Origin: Deltaproteobacteria bacterium
Lineage (GTDB): Bacteria; Myxococcota_A; Polyangia; DRWM01; JAAZOP01
Reading direction: 5' to 3'
Assembly: GCA_016218765.1 (NCBI GenBank)
Contig: JACRCZ010000099.1
Location: 1-62,503 of the forward strand
Length of the DNA: 62,503 nt
This document shows, in pieces, positions 31,884-40,619 of the stretch. Made by a program: the position numbers and the translations under genes. Positions within the stretch are counted from its first letter, which is position 1, and each line of letters opens with the position of its first letter. The notes beneath the pieces are model-generated. The model saw only the letters and a list, made by a program, of their open reading frames with translations. It made no database searches and was not told the origin of the DNA.

Positions 31884-32759
31884 TCAATACACCGCCCGCC
31901 TTCGGCCGCGCGCGGCGTCGGACTCGTACACCGACAGCGCACCCTCGCGCGAAGCCGCCCACAGCGCCAGGATGGCCGCGATCCCCGCGATGGCCCGCTT
32001 CTCCGCCTCGAGGTGGATCACCATCCCGAGCGTGTCGGCGACGAAGTGCATGTTGCGCAGGATGCGCACGACCTTCCGCGGCTCGACCAGCCCGTGCCAG
32101 TAGGTCACCTCGCGCACGAGCAGCCCTTCGTGGCGGCGCAGGAACTCCCCCATCGACATCACGTGTTCGGAGAGCGGCGTCCGCACGCGGCAGACGTGCA
32201 GGAGGTCGGCCGCGTACTCGTCCCACAGCGCGGACAGCTCGCGGTTCTCCGGCCGGCGCAGGACGCGCGCGCGGGCCACCGAGAATTTCGTGCGCGTCCG
32301 CACCCGGAACCGCGGCTGCAGCGGGTGCAGGTCGAACACGGGGCGGCCCCGGCTCCCGCGCTCGTGGAACGCCCAGCGACGCTCGAGCTGCCGGGCGCCG
32401 AGGATGGTCAGGACCGCGTCGGTCTCGCTGTCCATGAGGATGAACTTGCCGCGCTCCTCCTTGACCGCGACGACCCAGTGCGCCCAGTTGTAGATGGCGA
32501 GCAGCACCGGGACGCCCCGGCGCAGGCTGGCCGTCAGCTCGCGCCGCGCCTCGTCCGGATCCGTGCAGCGCACCAGCGAGAGGCGGCAGCGGTAGGCCCG
32601 CGCCGCGCGCTGCAGCGCGATCTCGTTGGTGCCGCCCCGCGTCGTCCCCGCGATGCGGGCGATCTCCCGATCGTCCGTGTACACGCCCAGCGTGAGCAGC
32701 GCGTGTTTCAGCGCGGCGGGTCCGCACTGCCAGAGGTTGCGCTGCGGGGTGATCCCCAT
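31884..32759 (-). CDS. C39-like (papain-fold) cysteine peptidase
   Basis: The N-terminal 120 residues form a C39-like peptidase: LWQCGPAALKHALLTLG with catalytic Cys12, NWAHWVVAVKEE with the His near residue 92, and LMDSETD with the Asp near 109. There is no transporter domain, so this is a stand-alone cysteine peptidase rather than a bacteriocin exporter. The rest (about 170 residues) is basic and helical, with a possible hydrophobic segment near the end (AIAGIAAILALWAA). No signal peptide is visible. It is divergent from a Ddl-type ATP-grasp ligase gene 191 bp away; a peptide-processing pair is possible. Confidence 0.78.
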   Translation of the reverse strand: MGITPQRNLWQCGPAALKHALLTLGVYTDDREIARIAGTTRGGTNEIALQRAARAYRCRLSLVRCTDPDEARRELTASLRRGVPVLLAIYNWAHWVVAVKEERGKFILMDSETDAVLTILGARQLERRWAFHERGSRGRPVFDLHPLQPRFRVRTRTKFSVARARVLRRPENRELSALWDEYAADLLHVCRVRTPLSEHVMSMGEFLRRHEGLLVREVTYWHGLVEPRKVVRILRNMHFVADTLGMVIHLEAEKRAIAGIAAILALWAASREGALSVYESDAARGRRRAVY

Positions 32760-32843
32760 CGTTCGAGCGCTCCCGCTCCCCCTGCTCCGCTTGTAGCGGA
32801 TCGCGGCCGCAAGGCCAAGGCCGTCGATTCCCGCGCTTCCGGC

Positions 32844-32871
32844 TTGCAGCCGCGACGCGCTTGCGTACCAT
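32844..32871 (+). promoter_or_regulatory. Putative promoter of the ATP-grasp gene
   Basis: TTGCAG (32844-32849), 16 bp spacer, TACCAT (32866-32871) in the divergent region. The predicted leader is about 73 bases long. Confidence 0.35.
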
Positions 32872-32950
32872 GTCCACCGAACGTCGCTCGCGAGCATCCC
32901 GGACGCGGCCGTCCGCCGCTCGGGGGCCGCGACGAGGCGCGGTGCATGCG

Positions 32951-34075
32951 ATGAACGCCAACGTCCAGCCGACCGGCGACGGCCCAGCGATCGCCGTCGT
33001 CTACAACCGGGTGGGAAAGGACGACTACGAGGCCCTGCGCCACGTCGATCCCGAGTCGCTGGACTTCACGCCCGCCTACCCCATCGCCGTCGCCACCGAG
33101 CAGGAGGAGTACGAGGCCGTCGCGGGCGCGCTCGGCGCCGAGGGTTTCTCCGTCCGGCTCGTCAATTTGCGCGACCGGCTCGCGTCGCTCCACGCCCTCC
33201 TGCGGCGCGATCCGCCCCGGGCGGTGCTCAACCTCGTCGAGAGCTTCCGCGGCGACGGGGGGCTCGAGGCGGCGGTCGCGGGGATCTACGACCTGTACGG
33301 CATCCCCTACACGGGCGCCACGCCGTTCGGCCTCGCGCTCTGCCGCCGCAAGAGCCTGACCAAGCAGCTCCTGCTCGCCAACGGCGTGCCCACGCCGCGC
33401 TACCGCGGGATCCGCGGACCGCACCTGCCGCGGCGCCACGGGCTCCACTACCCCGTGATCGTCAAGCCGGGACAGGGCGACGCCAGCGCCGGCGTGGGCC
33501 GCGACTCCGTCGTCCACGACATCGACGGATTCACGCGCGCCGTGGCGCGCGTCTTCGAGACGCACGGCTCGCCGATCCTGATCGAGGAGTTCATCGAGGG
33601 GCGGGAGCTGCACGTGGCGATCCTGGGCAACGACCCGCCCCAGGTCCTCCCGACGCTGGAATACGACTTCTCGGACGTACCGGAGGACCACCCGACGATC
33701 ATCAGCTACGACGTCAAGTGGAACCCCCTCAAGGAGGTCTACCACCGCGTCCACGAGGTCTGCCCGGCGCAGCTCCCCCGGCGGCTCGAGCAGCGACTCC
33801 ACGAGATCGCCCTCCAGGCCTGGCGCGTCACCGGCTGTCGCGACTACGCGCGCCTGGACATGAGGCTAACGCCCGCCGGCCGGCCCTACGTCCTGGAGGT
33901 CAACCCGAATCCCGACCTGACCGAGGGCGTCTCCTTCATGCTCGCCGCCGAGAAGGCCGGCCTCTCCTTCCCCGCCACCCTGCGCCGCATCATCGAGTGC
34001 GCGCTGCAGCGCGGCGCGCCGCCGCCGGGCGAGGCGGTGCCCGCGCCGGAACGCGCCCCCGAAACCGCCGAGTAG
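32951..34075 (+). CDS. D-alanine-D-alanine ligase-like ATP-grasp enzyme
   Basis: The 374-residue protein is an ATP-grasp ligase of the Ddl type. It shows LNLVESFRGDGGLEAAVAGI, YDLYGIPYTGATPFGLALCR, KSLTKQLLLANGVPTPRY, YPVIVKPGQGDASAGVGRDS, LIEEFIEGRELHVAI and the metal-binding end VLEVNPNPDLT. Classical Ddl enzymes are about 300-330 residues; this one has an N-terminal extension and lacks the usual neighbours (murC, ftsQ, mur genes). It may ligate amino acids in a specialised peptide pathway rather than make cell-wall D-Ala-D-Ala. The C39-like peptidase divergent from it supports a peptide role, weakly. Confidence 0.82.
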   Translation: MNANVQPTGDGPAIAVVYNRVGKDDYEALRHVDPESLDFTPAYPIAVATEQEEYEAVAGALGAEGFSVRLVNLRDRLASLHALLRRDPPRAVLNLVESFRGDGGLEAAVAGIYDLYGIPYTGATPFGLALCRRKSLTKQLLLANGVPTPRYRGIRGPHLPRRHGLHYPVIVKPGQGDASAGVGRDSVVHDIDGFTRAVARVFETHGSPILIEEFIEGRELHVAILGNDPPQVLPTLEYDFSDVPEDHPTIISYDVKWNPLKEVYHRVHEVCPAQLPRRLEQRLHEIALQAWRVTGCRDYARLDMRLTPAGRPYVLEVNPNPDLTEGVSFMLAAEKAGLSFPATLRRIIECALQRGAPPPGEAVPAPERAPETAE

Positions 34076-34082
34076 CGACGAA

Positions 34083-35789
34083 CTACCGCGGCGCCGCCGC
34101 CTCCCGCGTGGCCCGCCCCAGCAGCTCGCCCCAACGCGCGTCGCGTCCGCCCTCGCTCACGCGATCCAGCAGCGCCAGCGTCCGCTCGGGACGACCATGG
34201 AGCAGCCAATCGCCGGCGACCGCCAGGATCAGGTCGTCGGCCAGCGGCGGGCGGAACGTCGTCGCCTCGAGCAACGCGTCGAACGCGCAGTCGTCGAAAC
34301 CCGCGCCGAACAGCCGCGACGCCGCGTCGAGCGTCGCCCGCGCATCGCCCCACGCCGCCGCGTATCCGCCCGCCAGCGCCAGCGTTCGCGGGTCCCTCGC
34401 CGCCGCCCTGCCCTCCCCCGCGCCGGTCCGCACCAGGCAGCTGAGCATCCGCCCGCCCCGCGCCGGCACCAGCCCCGGGTCGAGCGCGATCGCCCGGTCG
34501 TAGGAGCGTTCCGCTTCCACGAACCGCCCCGCATCGCGTTCCGTCTCCCCCCGCTTCATCCACGCGTAGTACGCGTCCGGCTGCGCCGCGGTCGCGTGCT
34601 CCCACAACGCGCGATCCGACTGCCACGCCCCCGCGTAGCGGAACGAGACGACGCCGCACGCCAGCGCCGCGAGCGCCGTGACGCCCAGCAAGGCCCGCCG
34701 GAGCAGGATCCGATCCTCGAGCGCCCCGGCGTAGCCCCAGACGGCCAGCGCCAGACCGATCGACGGCAGGAGGAGGTAGCGATCGTTCACCTGGAACGTC
34801 ATGGGCACGAGGTTGGAGACCGGCAGCAGGCCGAGGAGGAAGATCGCGACGCCCAGCGCCACGCCGGGCAGGTCGCGCCGCGCCTTCCACGCCAGGCCGA
34901 GCAGCGCCGCCAGGAGCACCAAGCCCGCGGCGGAACGCGCGTCGAACGCGCCGGCGCGATCGATCGGGTAGAGCGGAGAGAAGCCGGACGGCCAGACCAG
35001 CGTCGCCGCATAGTGCAGGAGGACTTTCGGCGCCAGCGCGAAGCGCGACCCGCCCGAGGCCAGCGTCCGCGTCAGCCCCTCGGCGTGCCAGATCCACGTC
35101 ACGAGCGCCCCGAGCGCGACCGCGACCGCGGCCATCGGGGCGGCCCGCACCAGTCCGGTGCGCCACGAGCGCCGGAGCGCCCAGCGTTCGAGGAACGGCA
35201 GGAACAGCGGCAGGAAGAGCGTGGTCGTCTTGGTCAGCGCCGCGCAGGCGAAGAGGACGATCGCGCCGATGTGGCGCCGATCGAAGGGACGTTCGGACCG
35301 CACGTGGAGCAGCAGCGCCGCCGCGACGAAGACGAGCGACAGCACGTCCTTGCGGCCGCTGACCCAGACGACGGACTCCACGTGCGCCGGGTGCAGCGCG
35401 AACAGCAGCGTGCCCAGGAGCGCCGTCCACCGCTCCGCCCCGAGCCGCAGGAGCAGGCGGAAGAGCAGGCAGACCCCCAGCGCGTACAGCGCGAGGTTGA
35501 ACAGGTGGGAGCCGAAGGGGCGCAATCCCCACAGCGCCCGGTCGAGCTGGTACGAGGCGACGTGCAGCGGCTGGTACGCCTCGTTCTGGATCGTGCCGAA
35601 CATCCGCACGGTGTTGGCGACGTACGGCGGCCCGACCAGCGGGTTCTCGAACGCCAGCCGATCGTCGTCCCAGTGGAGGAGCTCCCCGCCGAGCCCGGGA
35701 GCGAAGGCCAGGACGACGAGCGAGCAGAGGACGGAGTGACAGAGCAGCTCGCGGGCGGACGGGGCAGGCCGATTGGGATTCCCGGTCAT
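34083..35789 (-). CDS. Polytopic membrane glycosyltransferase-like protein with TPR (TMTC/GT39-like)
   Basis: The 568-residue protein has about ten membrane segments in its first 400 residues and TPR helices near 420-470 (AERSYDRAIALDPGLVPARG). Early on it has LLHWDDDRLAFENPLVGPPY, a loop motif with acidic residues typical of GT-C enzymes of the protein O-mannosyltransferase/TMTC group, and FALHPAHVESVVWVSGRKDV, which recurs in that group. It probably transfers a sugar from a polyprenyl carrier to a periplasmic acceptor; the acceptor is unknown. It converges with the ATP-grasp gene (7 bases apart). The next upstream gene (higher coordinates, also minus) is a secreted lipase-like protein. Confidence 0.82.
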   Translation of the reverse strand: MTGNPNRPAPSARELLCHSVLCSLVVLAFAPGLGGELLHWDDDRLAFENPLVGPPYVANTVRMFGTIQNEAYQPLHVASYQLDRALWGLRPFGSHLFNLALYALGVCLLFRLLLRLGAERWTALLGTLLFALHPAHVESVVWVSGRKDVLSLVFVAAALLLHVRSERPFDRRHIGAIVLFACAALTKTTTLFLPLFLPFLERWALRRSWRTGLVRAAPMAAVAVALGALVTWIWHAEGLTRTLASGGSRFALAPKVLLHYAATLVWPSGFSPLYPIDRAGAFDARSAAGLVLLAALLGLAWKARRDLPGVALGVAIFLLGLLPVSNLVPMTFQVNDRYLLLPSIGLALAVWGYAGALEDRILLRRALLGVTALAALACGVVSFRYAGAWQSDRALWEHATAAQPDAYYAWMKRGETERDAGRFVEAERSYDRAIALDPGLVPARGGRMLSCLVRTGAGEGRAAARDPRTLALAGGYAAAWGDARATLDAASRLFGAGFDDCAFDALLEATTFRPPLADDLILAVAGDWLLHGRPERTLALLDRVSEGGRDARWGELLGRATREAAAPR

Positions 35790-35820
35790 GGGGCTGGTCC
35801 AGCCTACCGCGTCCGGTCTG

Positions 35821-35848
35821 ACAACCGAAGACTGAAAACCGAAAACCG
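35821..35848. repeat. 'GAAAACC' phrase repeat
   Basis: Three GAA-ACC/GACTG units (ACCGAAGACTGAAAACCGAA). A short version of the CTGAAAACCGAAAACTG phrase known from many bacterial intergenic regions; no function is known. It fills most of the gap between the TMTC-like gene and the lipase-like gene. Confidence 0.7.
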
Positions 35849-35859
35849 GGACGCCCCCC

Positions 35860-38361
35860 CTACGGCACCACGGTCGGCGTCCCATCCCGCGCCGCCGTCC
35901 CCAGGAACTGCTCGATGCGCCGCTTCGCGGTGTCGTCGCTCGTCGAGACGAAGTGTCCGTCCTCGCCCGCGGCCGGGTTGTGCTGGCTCAGGACGGCGGT
36001 GACCGCGCCGGACTCGACCCAGCGGTTGGCCGACGCCGGGAGGGTGATGGTGGAGAGGCCGATGTCCTCGATCAGCGGTTCGGCGATGGCCAGGCTGAGC
36101 GAGCCGGCCATGGCGGCGAGGGTATCGCGGGGGGTGTAGGTGTCGTTGAGGCCGTAGGTCATGAGCACGTGGCGTCCCGGGATGCCGGTGAACGGCATCC
36201 AGACGACGTACTTGCCGTAGTTCACGGGGTCGGCGACCTCGAGGTACATCTGGAAGATCGTCAGGGCGGGGTGCAGGGCGCCGACGTCTGGATCGGCCAG
36301 GGCCATGCGCAGCGCGGAGGCGATGTCGTAGGGCGACGTCTTGGTGAGCAGCGAGTCGATGAGCGAGCCGCCGGCGCCGGACAGGACGGCGGCGGCGAAC
36401 GACGGGTCGTAGGCGACGGTCAGCACGCCGTGCGTCGCGCCCTGGGAGTGCCCGTACCAGTACGTCCGCGCCGGGTCGAACCGCACCTCGGCCCCGGTCG
36501 GCGACGCCGCCGCGTCCCAGCTCGTGGCCGCCAGCATCCGCGCGGCCTGCCAGCCATCGATCGCGCCCTGGAGCACGTTCCCGTACGCGGCGCCGGGATT
36601 GACGAAGTTGAAGAACAGGATCTCCGGATTCTCGGACGACCCGCCGCGCCTGGCGCCGTGCTGCGGCGCGTCGAACGAGAGCACGGCGAAGTTCCGCGTC
36701 GTCTCGTCGTCCGCGAGGGTCACGGCCGAGAGCTCGCCGGCGACGCCGTTGGTGATGAACGAGCGGTAGGAGCCGCCGGTGCCGTGGAGGTAGACGGCGA
36801 CGGGCCAACCCTCGGCGGGCATCGTCGCGCCCTTGGGAACCGTCAGCGAGAAGCAGACGTCGTTCTCCCCGTGCTGCTCGGGCACGCCGGCGGCGTCGAA
36901 CGTGAACCCGCCGCCGTCCTCGGGGGAGAGGTACGGCCGGCTTCCCTCCTGGAAGTTCGGGGAACGGAAGCGGCCCTGGATCTCGTGGAACGCCGGATCC
37001 TCGCCGAAACAGCCGCGGACGTGGTCTTCGCCGGTGAGGCCGTCGTCGCAGACGGAGTGGGCGGCGTCGTTGCAGAGGATGACGCCGCTGGTCTCGGGCG
37101 CGGGCAGCGCATCGACGACCTCTTTGGCGCCGGCGAGCGTCTGGGGGAAGTCCTGGGTGGTGAAGACGGCGGCGACGAGGATCGTGCCGCCGTCGACGCC
37201 GTCGCGGTCGAGGTAGGCGCGGAACGGGGCGTAGGCGTTCCAGGCGCGGGCCAGCGCTTCGTCGCCCGTCGGCTCCGTCGGCCGCAGCATCTGCTCGAAG
37301 TCCGGGTCGCGCGCCATCGTCGCCCCCTCGGCGTCGTGCACGCCGGCGGTGATCACCACGGCGTAGGTGCGGCCGGGCATGAGCGGGGCGCCGCGCGGGG
37401 GCCGCACGGCCAGCCAGTCCTGGCAGATGTAGCGGCCGCCGCCGGTCGAGGCGGCCCAGCCGAAGCCGATGCGGCCGTGGCGTTCGGTGGTCGAGGCGGG
37501 GGGCGTCAGGTCGACGAAGTAGAGCGTGGGGTTCTCGCCGCCGCCGTCGAGCGTGCCCCAGTCGATGCCGTTGGAGGAACGGAAGAACACGGCGCCGTTG
37601 GTCGCGAAGCCGGAGAGATCCTGCTCGGCGGCGCGCAGGAAGCGGTCGAGCACGTCGACGGTGAGGCCCGGCATGGCCGGGTGGGGGAAGCCGGTGAGGT
37701 CGAGCTTCCCGGTCTCGGTCTTGCGGATGTCGTTGGGCCAGGGCAGGCGGAAGAAGTCCTGGCCGGCTGTCGGCGTGCCCTCGGGGATCTCGAAGTAGAA
37801 GCGCGTCGGCACGCCTTCCTCGCGTTGCGTGCAGTCGACTCCGGGCCAGAACACGAATCCGGGACCTCCGTCGTCGGACGTGGAGCGCACGCAGAGGCCG
37901 CGCCGGCCGCAGACCAGGCCGGCGACGCAGTCCTCCAGCGACTCGCACGCGTCGCCCAGGTCGCCGCCCGGCGCTGCCTGGCGGCAGCGGCCGCCGTAGC
38001 CGTCGGGGACGCAGACCAGTCCGCGCTCGCACTGCGCGGTCGAGGCGCAGAACTCGCCGTCCGCGGCGGTCCCTGCCGCGCGGCAGACGGAGCGGGCCAC
38101 GCCGTCCGTGCCGCGTTCCCACAGGCACGCCAGTCCCTCGTCGCAGTTTTCGGTGTACGTGCACGCGTCGCCCTCGGCCATGCCGCCGCCGGGGCCGCAG
38201 GAGCCGTTCGTGCGGCAGATGAGGTCCGAGCGGCACTCGTCGTTGACTTCGCAGGGGTCTCCGATCCCGCCCGGGTCGAGCTCGATGTGCGTCCGATCCG
38301 AGCAGTTCGACAGGGCGGCGAGCAGCAGCGCGGCCGGCGCGGCCAGGATCCAACCTCTCAT
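35860..38361 (-). CDS. Secreted lipase-like alpha/beta-hydrolase lipoprotein with N-terminal Cys-rich modules
   Basis: The 833-residue lipoprotein (lipobox AALSNC) has four Cys-rich modules in residues 20-150 (such as GDPCEVNDECRSDLICRTNG and GDACESLEDCVAGLVC), a beta domain containing DFFRLPWPNDIRKTETGKLD, which recurs in bacterial virulence-factor lipases, and an alpha/beta-hydrolase with the nucleophile elbow GHSQG near residue 638 and PVAVYLHGTGGSYRSF as the oxyanion region. A strong GGAGGAGG ribosome binding site precedes the ATG. It likely hydrolyses lipids or esters at the cell surface. The catalytic acid and His are probably NDTYTP and QHNPAAGEDGHF, but that assignment is tentative. 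Confidence 0.83.
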   Translation of the reverse strand: MRGWILAAPAALLLAALSNCSDRTHIELDPGGIGDPCEVNDECRSDLICRTNGSCGPGGGMAEGDACTYTENCDEGLACLWERGTDGVARSVCRAAGTAADGEFCASTAQCERGLVCVPDGYGGRCRQAAPGGDLGDACESLEDCVAGLVCGRRGLCVRSTSDDGGPGFVFWPGVDCTQREEGVPTRFYFEIPEGTPTAGQDFFRLPWPNDIRKTETGKLDLTGFPHPAMPGLTVDVLDRFLRAAEQDLSGFATNGAVFFRSSNGIDWGTLDGGGENPTLYFVDLTPPASTTERHGRIGFGWAASTGGGRYICQDWLAVRPPRGAPLMPGRTYAVVITAGVHDAEGATMARDPDFEQMLRPTEPTGDEALARAWNAYAPFRAYLDRDGVDGGTILVAAVFTTQDFPQTLAGAKEVVDALPAPETSGVILCNDAAHSVCDDGLTGEDHVRGCFGEDPAFHEIQGRFRSPNFQEGSRPYLSPEDGGGFTFDAAGVPEQHGENDVCFSLTVPKGATMPAEGWPVAVYLHGTGGSYRSFITNGVAGELSAVTLADDETTRNFAVLSFDAPQHGARRGGSSENPEILFFNFVNPGAAYGNVLQGAIDGWQAARMLAATSWDAAASPTGAEVRFDPARTYWYGHSQGATHGVLTVAYDPSFAAAVLSGAGGSLIDSLLTKTSPYDIASALRMALADPDVGALHPALTIFQMYLEVADPVNYGKYVVWMPFTGIPGRHVLMTYGLNDTYTPRDTLAAMAGSLSLAIAEPLIEDIGLSTITLPASANRWVESGAVTAVLSQHNPAAGEDGHFVSTSDDTAKRRIEQFLGTAARDGTPTVVP

Positions 38362-38443
38362 CTGGCTCCTCCTCCCCGCCCCAGAGGGCGGACGGTGATC
38401 AGTCTTCGGGCAACGGACCGACAAGTCAAGGAAATCGCCGCGC

Positions 38444-39997
38444 CTACGGCGTGAGCCACGTGTCGTAGAACATGTCGAAGGGCGGGCCGCGCTTGAAGGA
38501 GATCGCGCCCCAGGCGTTGACCAGGAAGCCCAGCACGACGAGCGTCACGAAGAACCAGGTGAGCTTGCGGCGCGACATCGCCAGAAGCACGAACAGGAAC
38601 GCGATCCAGTCCATCGCGAACCGGAACCCGTACTGCTCCCAACCCGTGTTCTGGTAGAAGAACCCCGGAATCGCCACCGCCAGCGCCGCCGCCCACAAAG
38701 CCCGGTGCCACAGGTACGACCCGCGATCCCCCTCCGGGTAGCGCGGCGCGGCGAGGTAGATCAGGAACGGCATCGATAGGAAGATCGACATGCCGTGCAG
38801 CGAGAACGTGATGTACGGGTAGTTCCGCGACAGCTTCGGCAACACCGTCAGCGCCGCCGTCAGGTTGAGCGGCAGGAAGTGGTAGTTGAACAGCCCCCAC
38901 TGCACGATGCGGTCGAGCTTCCCCGCCTGCAGGTACTCGTGGCCGAAGACGAGCGGGTTCGCGAAACGCACCCAGTTGTACCAGAACAGGAGCAGCGCCA
39001 CGACGACGACCGGCGCCGCGAACAGCCCGAGGTCGCGAAAAACCCCGCCCCACCCCTCGCGGCGCAGCTTCCCCTGCGGGAAGAACAGGAGACCCGCGAA
39101 CAGCAGCCCGGCCACGCCGAGCTGCGGGCGGATGCCGATGCACAAGGCGAGCGCCAGCCCCGCCAGCCACGGTCGCCGCAGGTCCGTGCAGCCCAGGATG
39201 AACAGCAGCATCGCCGTCAGGCCCACCACCAGCGCCGTGAACCAGACCTGACCCAGCACCGAGCACCAGAGGTTCACCGTGGCGAACCCGAGCGCGAACG
39301 ACAGGAACACGTTCTCCCAGTCCCGCCGCTCCGTCAGCCCCAGCCGCCGCAGCCGCCGCAGCAGCACGTAGGCCAGCGCGACGTTGAACGCCGCGAACCA
39401 CAGCGTGAACAGGACGTCGTTGACCCGGTACCCCTGGATCAACGCCAGCGGCATCATGAGCACGGCCGGCGCCGGGGGGAACGACACGTAGTAGTGCCGC
39501 CGTCGCTCCTTCGACCGGCTCATGTCCACCCGGTCGTGCGGGATCGTGTACAGCCGCCCGTCCAGCGTCTCGAAGCGGTTCGGCGCCTCGTACTCCGTGC
39601 CCTCGACGTAGTTTCCCTTTAGCAGGCCGAGGTCCTTGGTCGGCAGCTCCTCCCAGCTCGCCCAGTCGTTGTCGTGCCGGTCCTTGCCGACGGCCACGGG
39701 GGACGGCACGCCGGGGGGGACGTCGCCCTTGCGGATCTCGGTCGTGCCCTTCAGGAAGGCGTTGGCCAGGAGCACGAAATGCGGGTCGGTCGACTGGTGG
39801 CCGAAGCGGTTCCACGCGAACAGCGAGAAGCCCAGGAAGGAGATGAGGAAGATCGCCAGCGGGGCGCGGAACCACTCCCAGAAGCGCCGGGCCTGGACGA
39901 GCGACCGTGACGGCGGGGCGGGGGTCGCCGGCAGGGGTGGCGGCGACGACGGCGAGACAGCCGCAGGCTCGTCCTCAGGCTTCACGGGCTCGTCCAC
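38444..39997 (-). CDS. Polytopic membrane protein, GT-C glycosyltransferase-like
   Basis: The 517-residue protein has a Pro-rich cytoplasmic N-terminus and about ten membrane segments. Between the first two segments a periplasmic loop carries the acidic motif STDPHFVLLANAFLKG and KDRHDNDWASWEELP, as expected for GT-C enzymes that use polyprenyl-phosphate sugars. Its exact family is not clear. GTG start with a GGGAGG ribosome binding site. The next gene downstream on the same strand is DUF507 at higher coordinates, so this gene may be the second of a small operon. Confidence 0.75.
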   Translation of the reverse strand: MDEPVKPEDEPAAVSPSSPPPLPATPAPPSRSLVQARRFWEWFRAPLAIFLISFLGFSLFAWNRFGHQSTDPHFVLLANAFLKGTTEIRKGDVPPGVPSPVAVGKDRHDNDWASWEELPTKDLGLLKGNYVEGTEYEAPNRFETLDGRLYTIPHDRVDMSRSKERRRHYYVSFPPAPAVLMMPLALIQGYRVNDVLFTLWFAAFNVALAYVLLRRLRRLGLTERRDWENVFLSFALGFATVNLWCSVLGQVWFTALVVGLTAMLLFILGCTDLRRPWLAGLALALCIGIRPQLGVAGLLFAGLLFFPQGKLRREGWGGVFRDLGLFAAPVVVVALLLFWYNWVRFANPLVFGHEYLQAGKLDRIVQWGLFNYHFLPLNLTAALTVLPKLSRNYPYITFSLHGMSIFLSMPFLIYLAAPRYPEGDRGSYLWHRALWAAALAVAIPGFFYQNTGWEQYGFRFAMDWIAFLFVLLAMSRRKLTWFFVTLVVLGFLVNAWGAISFKRGPPFDMFYDTWLTP

Positions 39998-40031
39998 GCG
40001 CTGCCTCCCTCGTCAGGCGTGTGCGGCGCCC

Positions 40032-40553
40032 CTACTCCAGACCCTTCTTCTTGGAAATCTCGTCGCGCAGGCGCGAAAACTCGACCTCCCACTCCCGGGA
40101 GCCCTCTTCGATGTTCTTCATCCGCGCCCGGACCTCGCGCTCGACGTCCTGCCCTTCGGACATGTGCTTGCGCAGCACGGCGCGCATCTTGCGGTTCAGC
40201 GTCGCGTCGTCGGAGAAGATCTCCTCGACGTGGGCCGAGCACATGAAGCAGCCGATGACCTGCGCGGTGATGTACGAGATCGCGTCCTCGCCGCGTCCGA
40301 ACTCGCGCCCCTCGCTGACGGACTTCATCGCCTTGCCGAAATCGGAATACGGCAGGCCGTGCTCCTGGAGGTAGTCCTTCGCCTGGTCGACCAGCTCGCG
40401 CTCGATGCGCAGGTACTCCTTGAGCACCGCCTGCACGTCCAGCTCGAGCTCGTCCTGGCCGTCCTTGCTGGCGACCTCGATGTCGCCGTCGCGCACGAGG
40501 CTGGCGACGATTTCCTTGGAAATGACTGGGATCTTGCCGGCGTAGAGCCGCAT
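40032..40553 (-). CDS. DUF507 family protein
   Basis: This 173-residue protein starts MRLYAGKIPVISKEIVASLV, continues with VLKEYLRIERELVDQAKDYL, and ends with a coiled, highly charged region (KNIEEGSREWEVEFSRLRDE). This is a full-length DUF507 protein, a family found in Myxococcota, Chlorobi and Aquificae. Its function is unknown. It has no signal peptide and is cytoplasmic. An AAGG ribosome binding site lies near the ATG. It lies 34 bases from the next gene on the strand (38444-39997) and 66 bases from the kelch lipoprotein gene. Confidence 0.9.
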   Translation of the reverse strand: MRLYAGKIPVISKEIVASLVRDGDIEVASKDGQDELELDVQAVLKEYLRIERELVDQAKDYLQEHGLPYSDFGKAMKSVSEGREFGRGEDAISYITAQVIGCFMCSAHVEEIFSDDATLNRKMRAVLRKHMSEGQDVEREVRARMKNIEEGSREWEVEFSRLRDEISKKKGLE

Positions 40554-40619
40554 CGTTGACCTTCCGCCCCGTCCCCCGCCGCGCAGGGCGAGCAACCATG
40601 CCACGGCAGCCGGGGAGGG

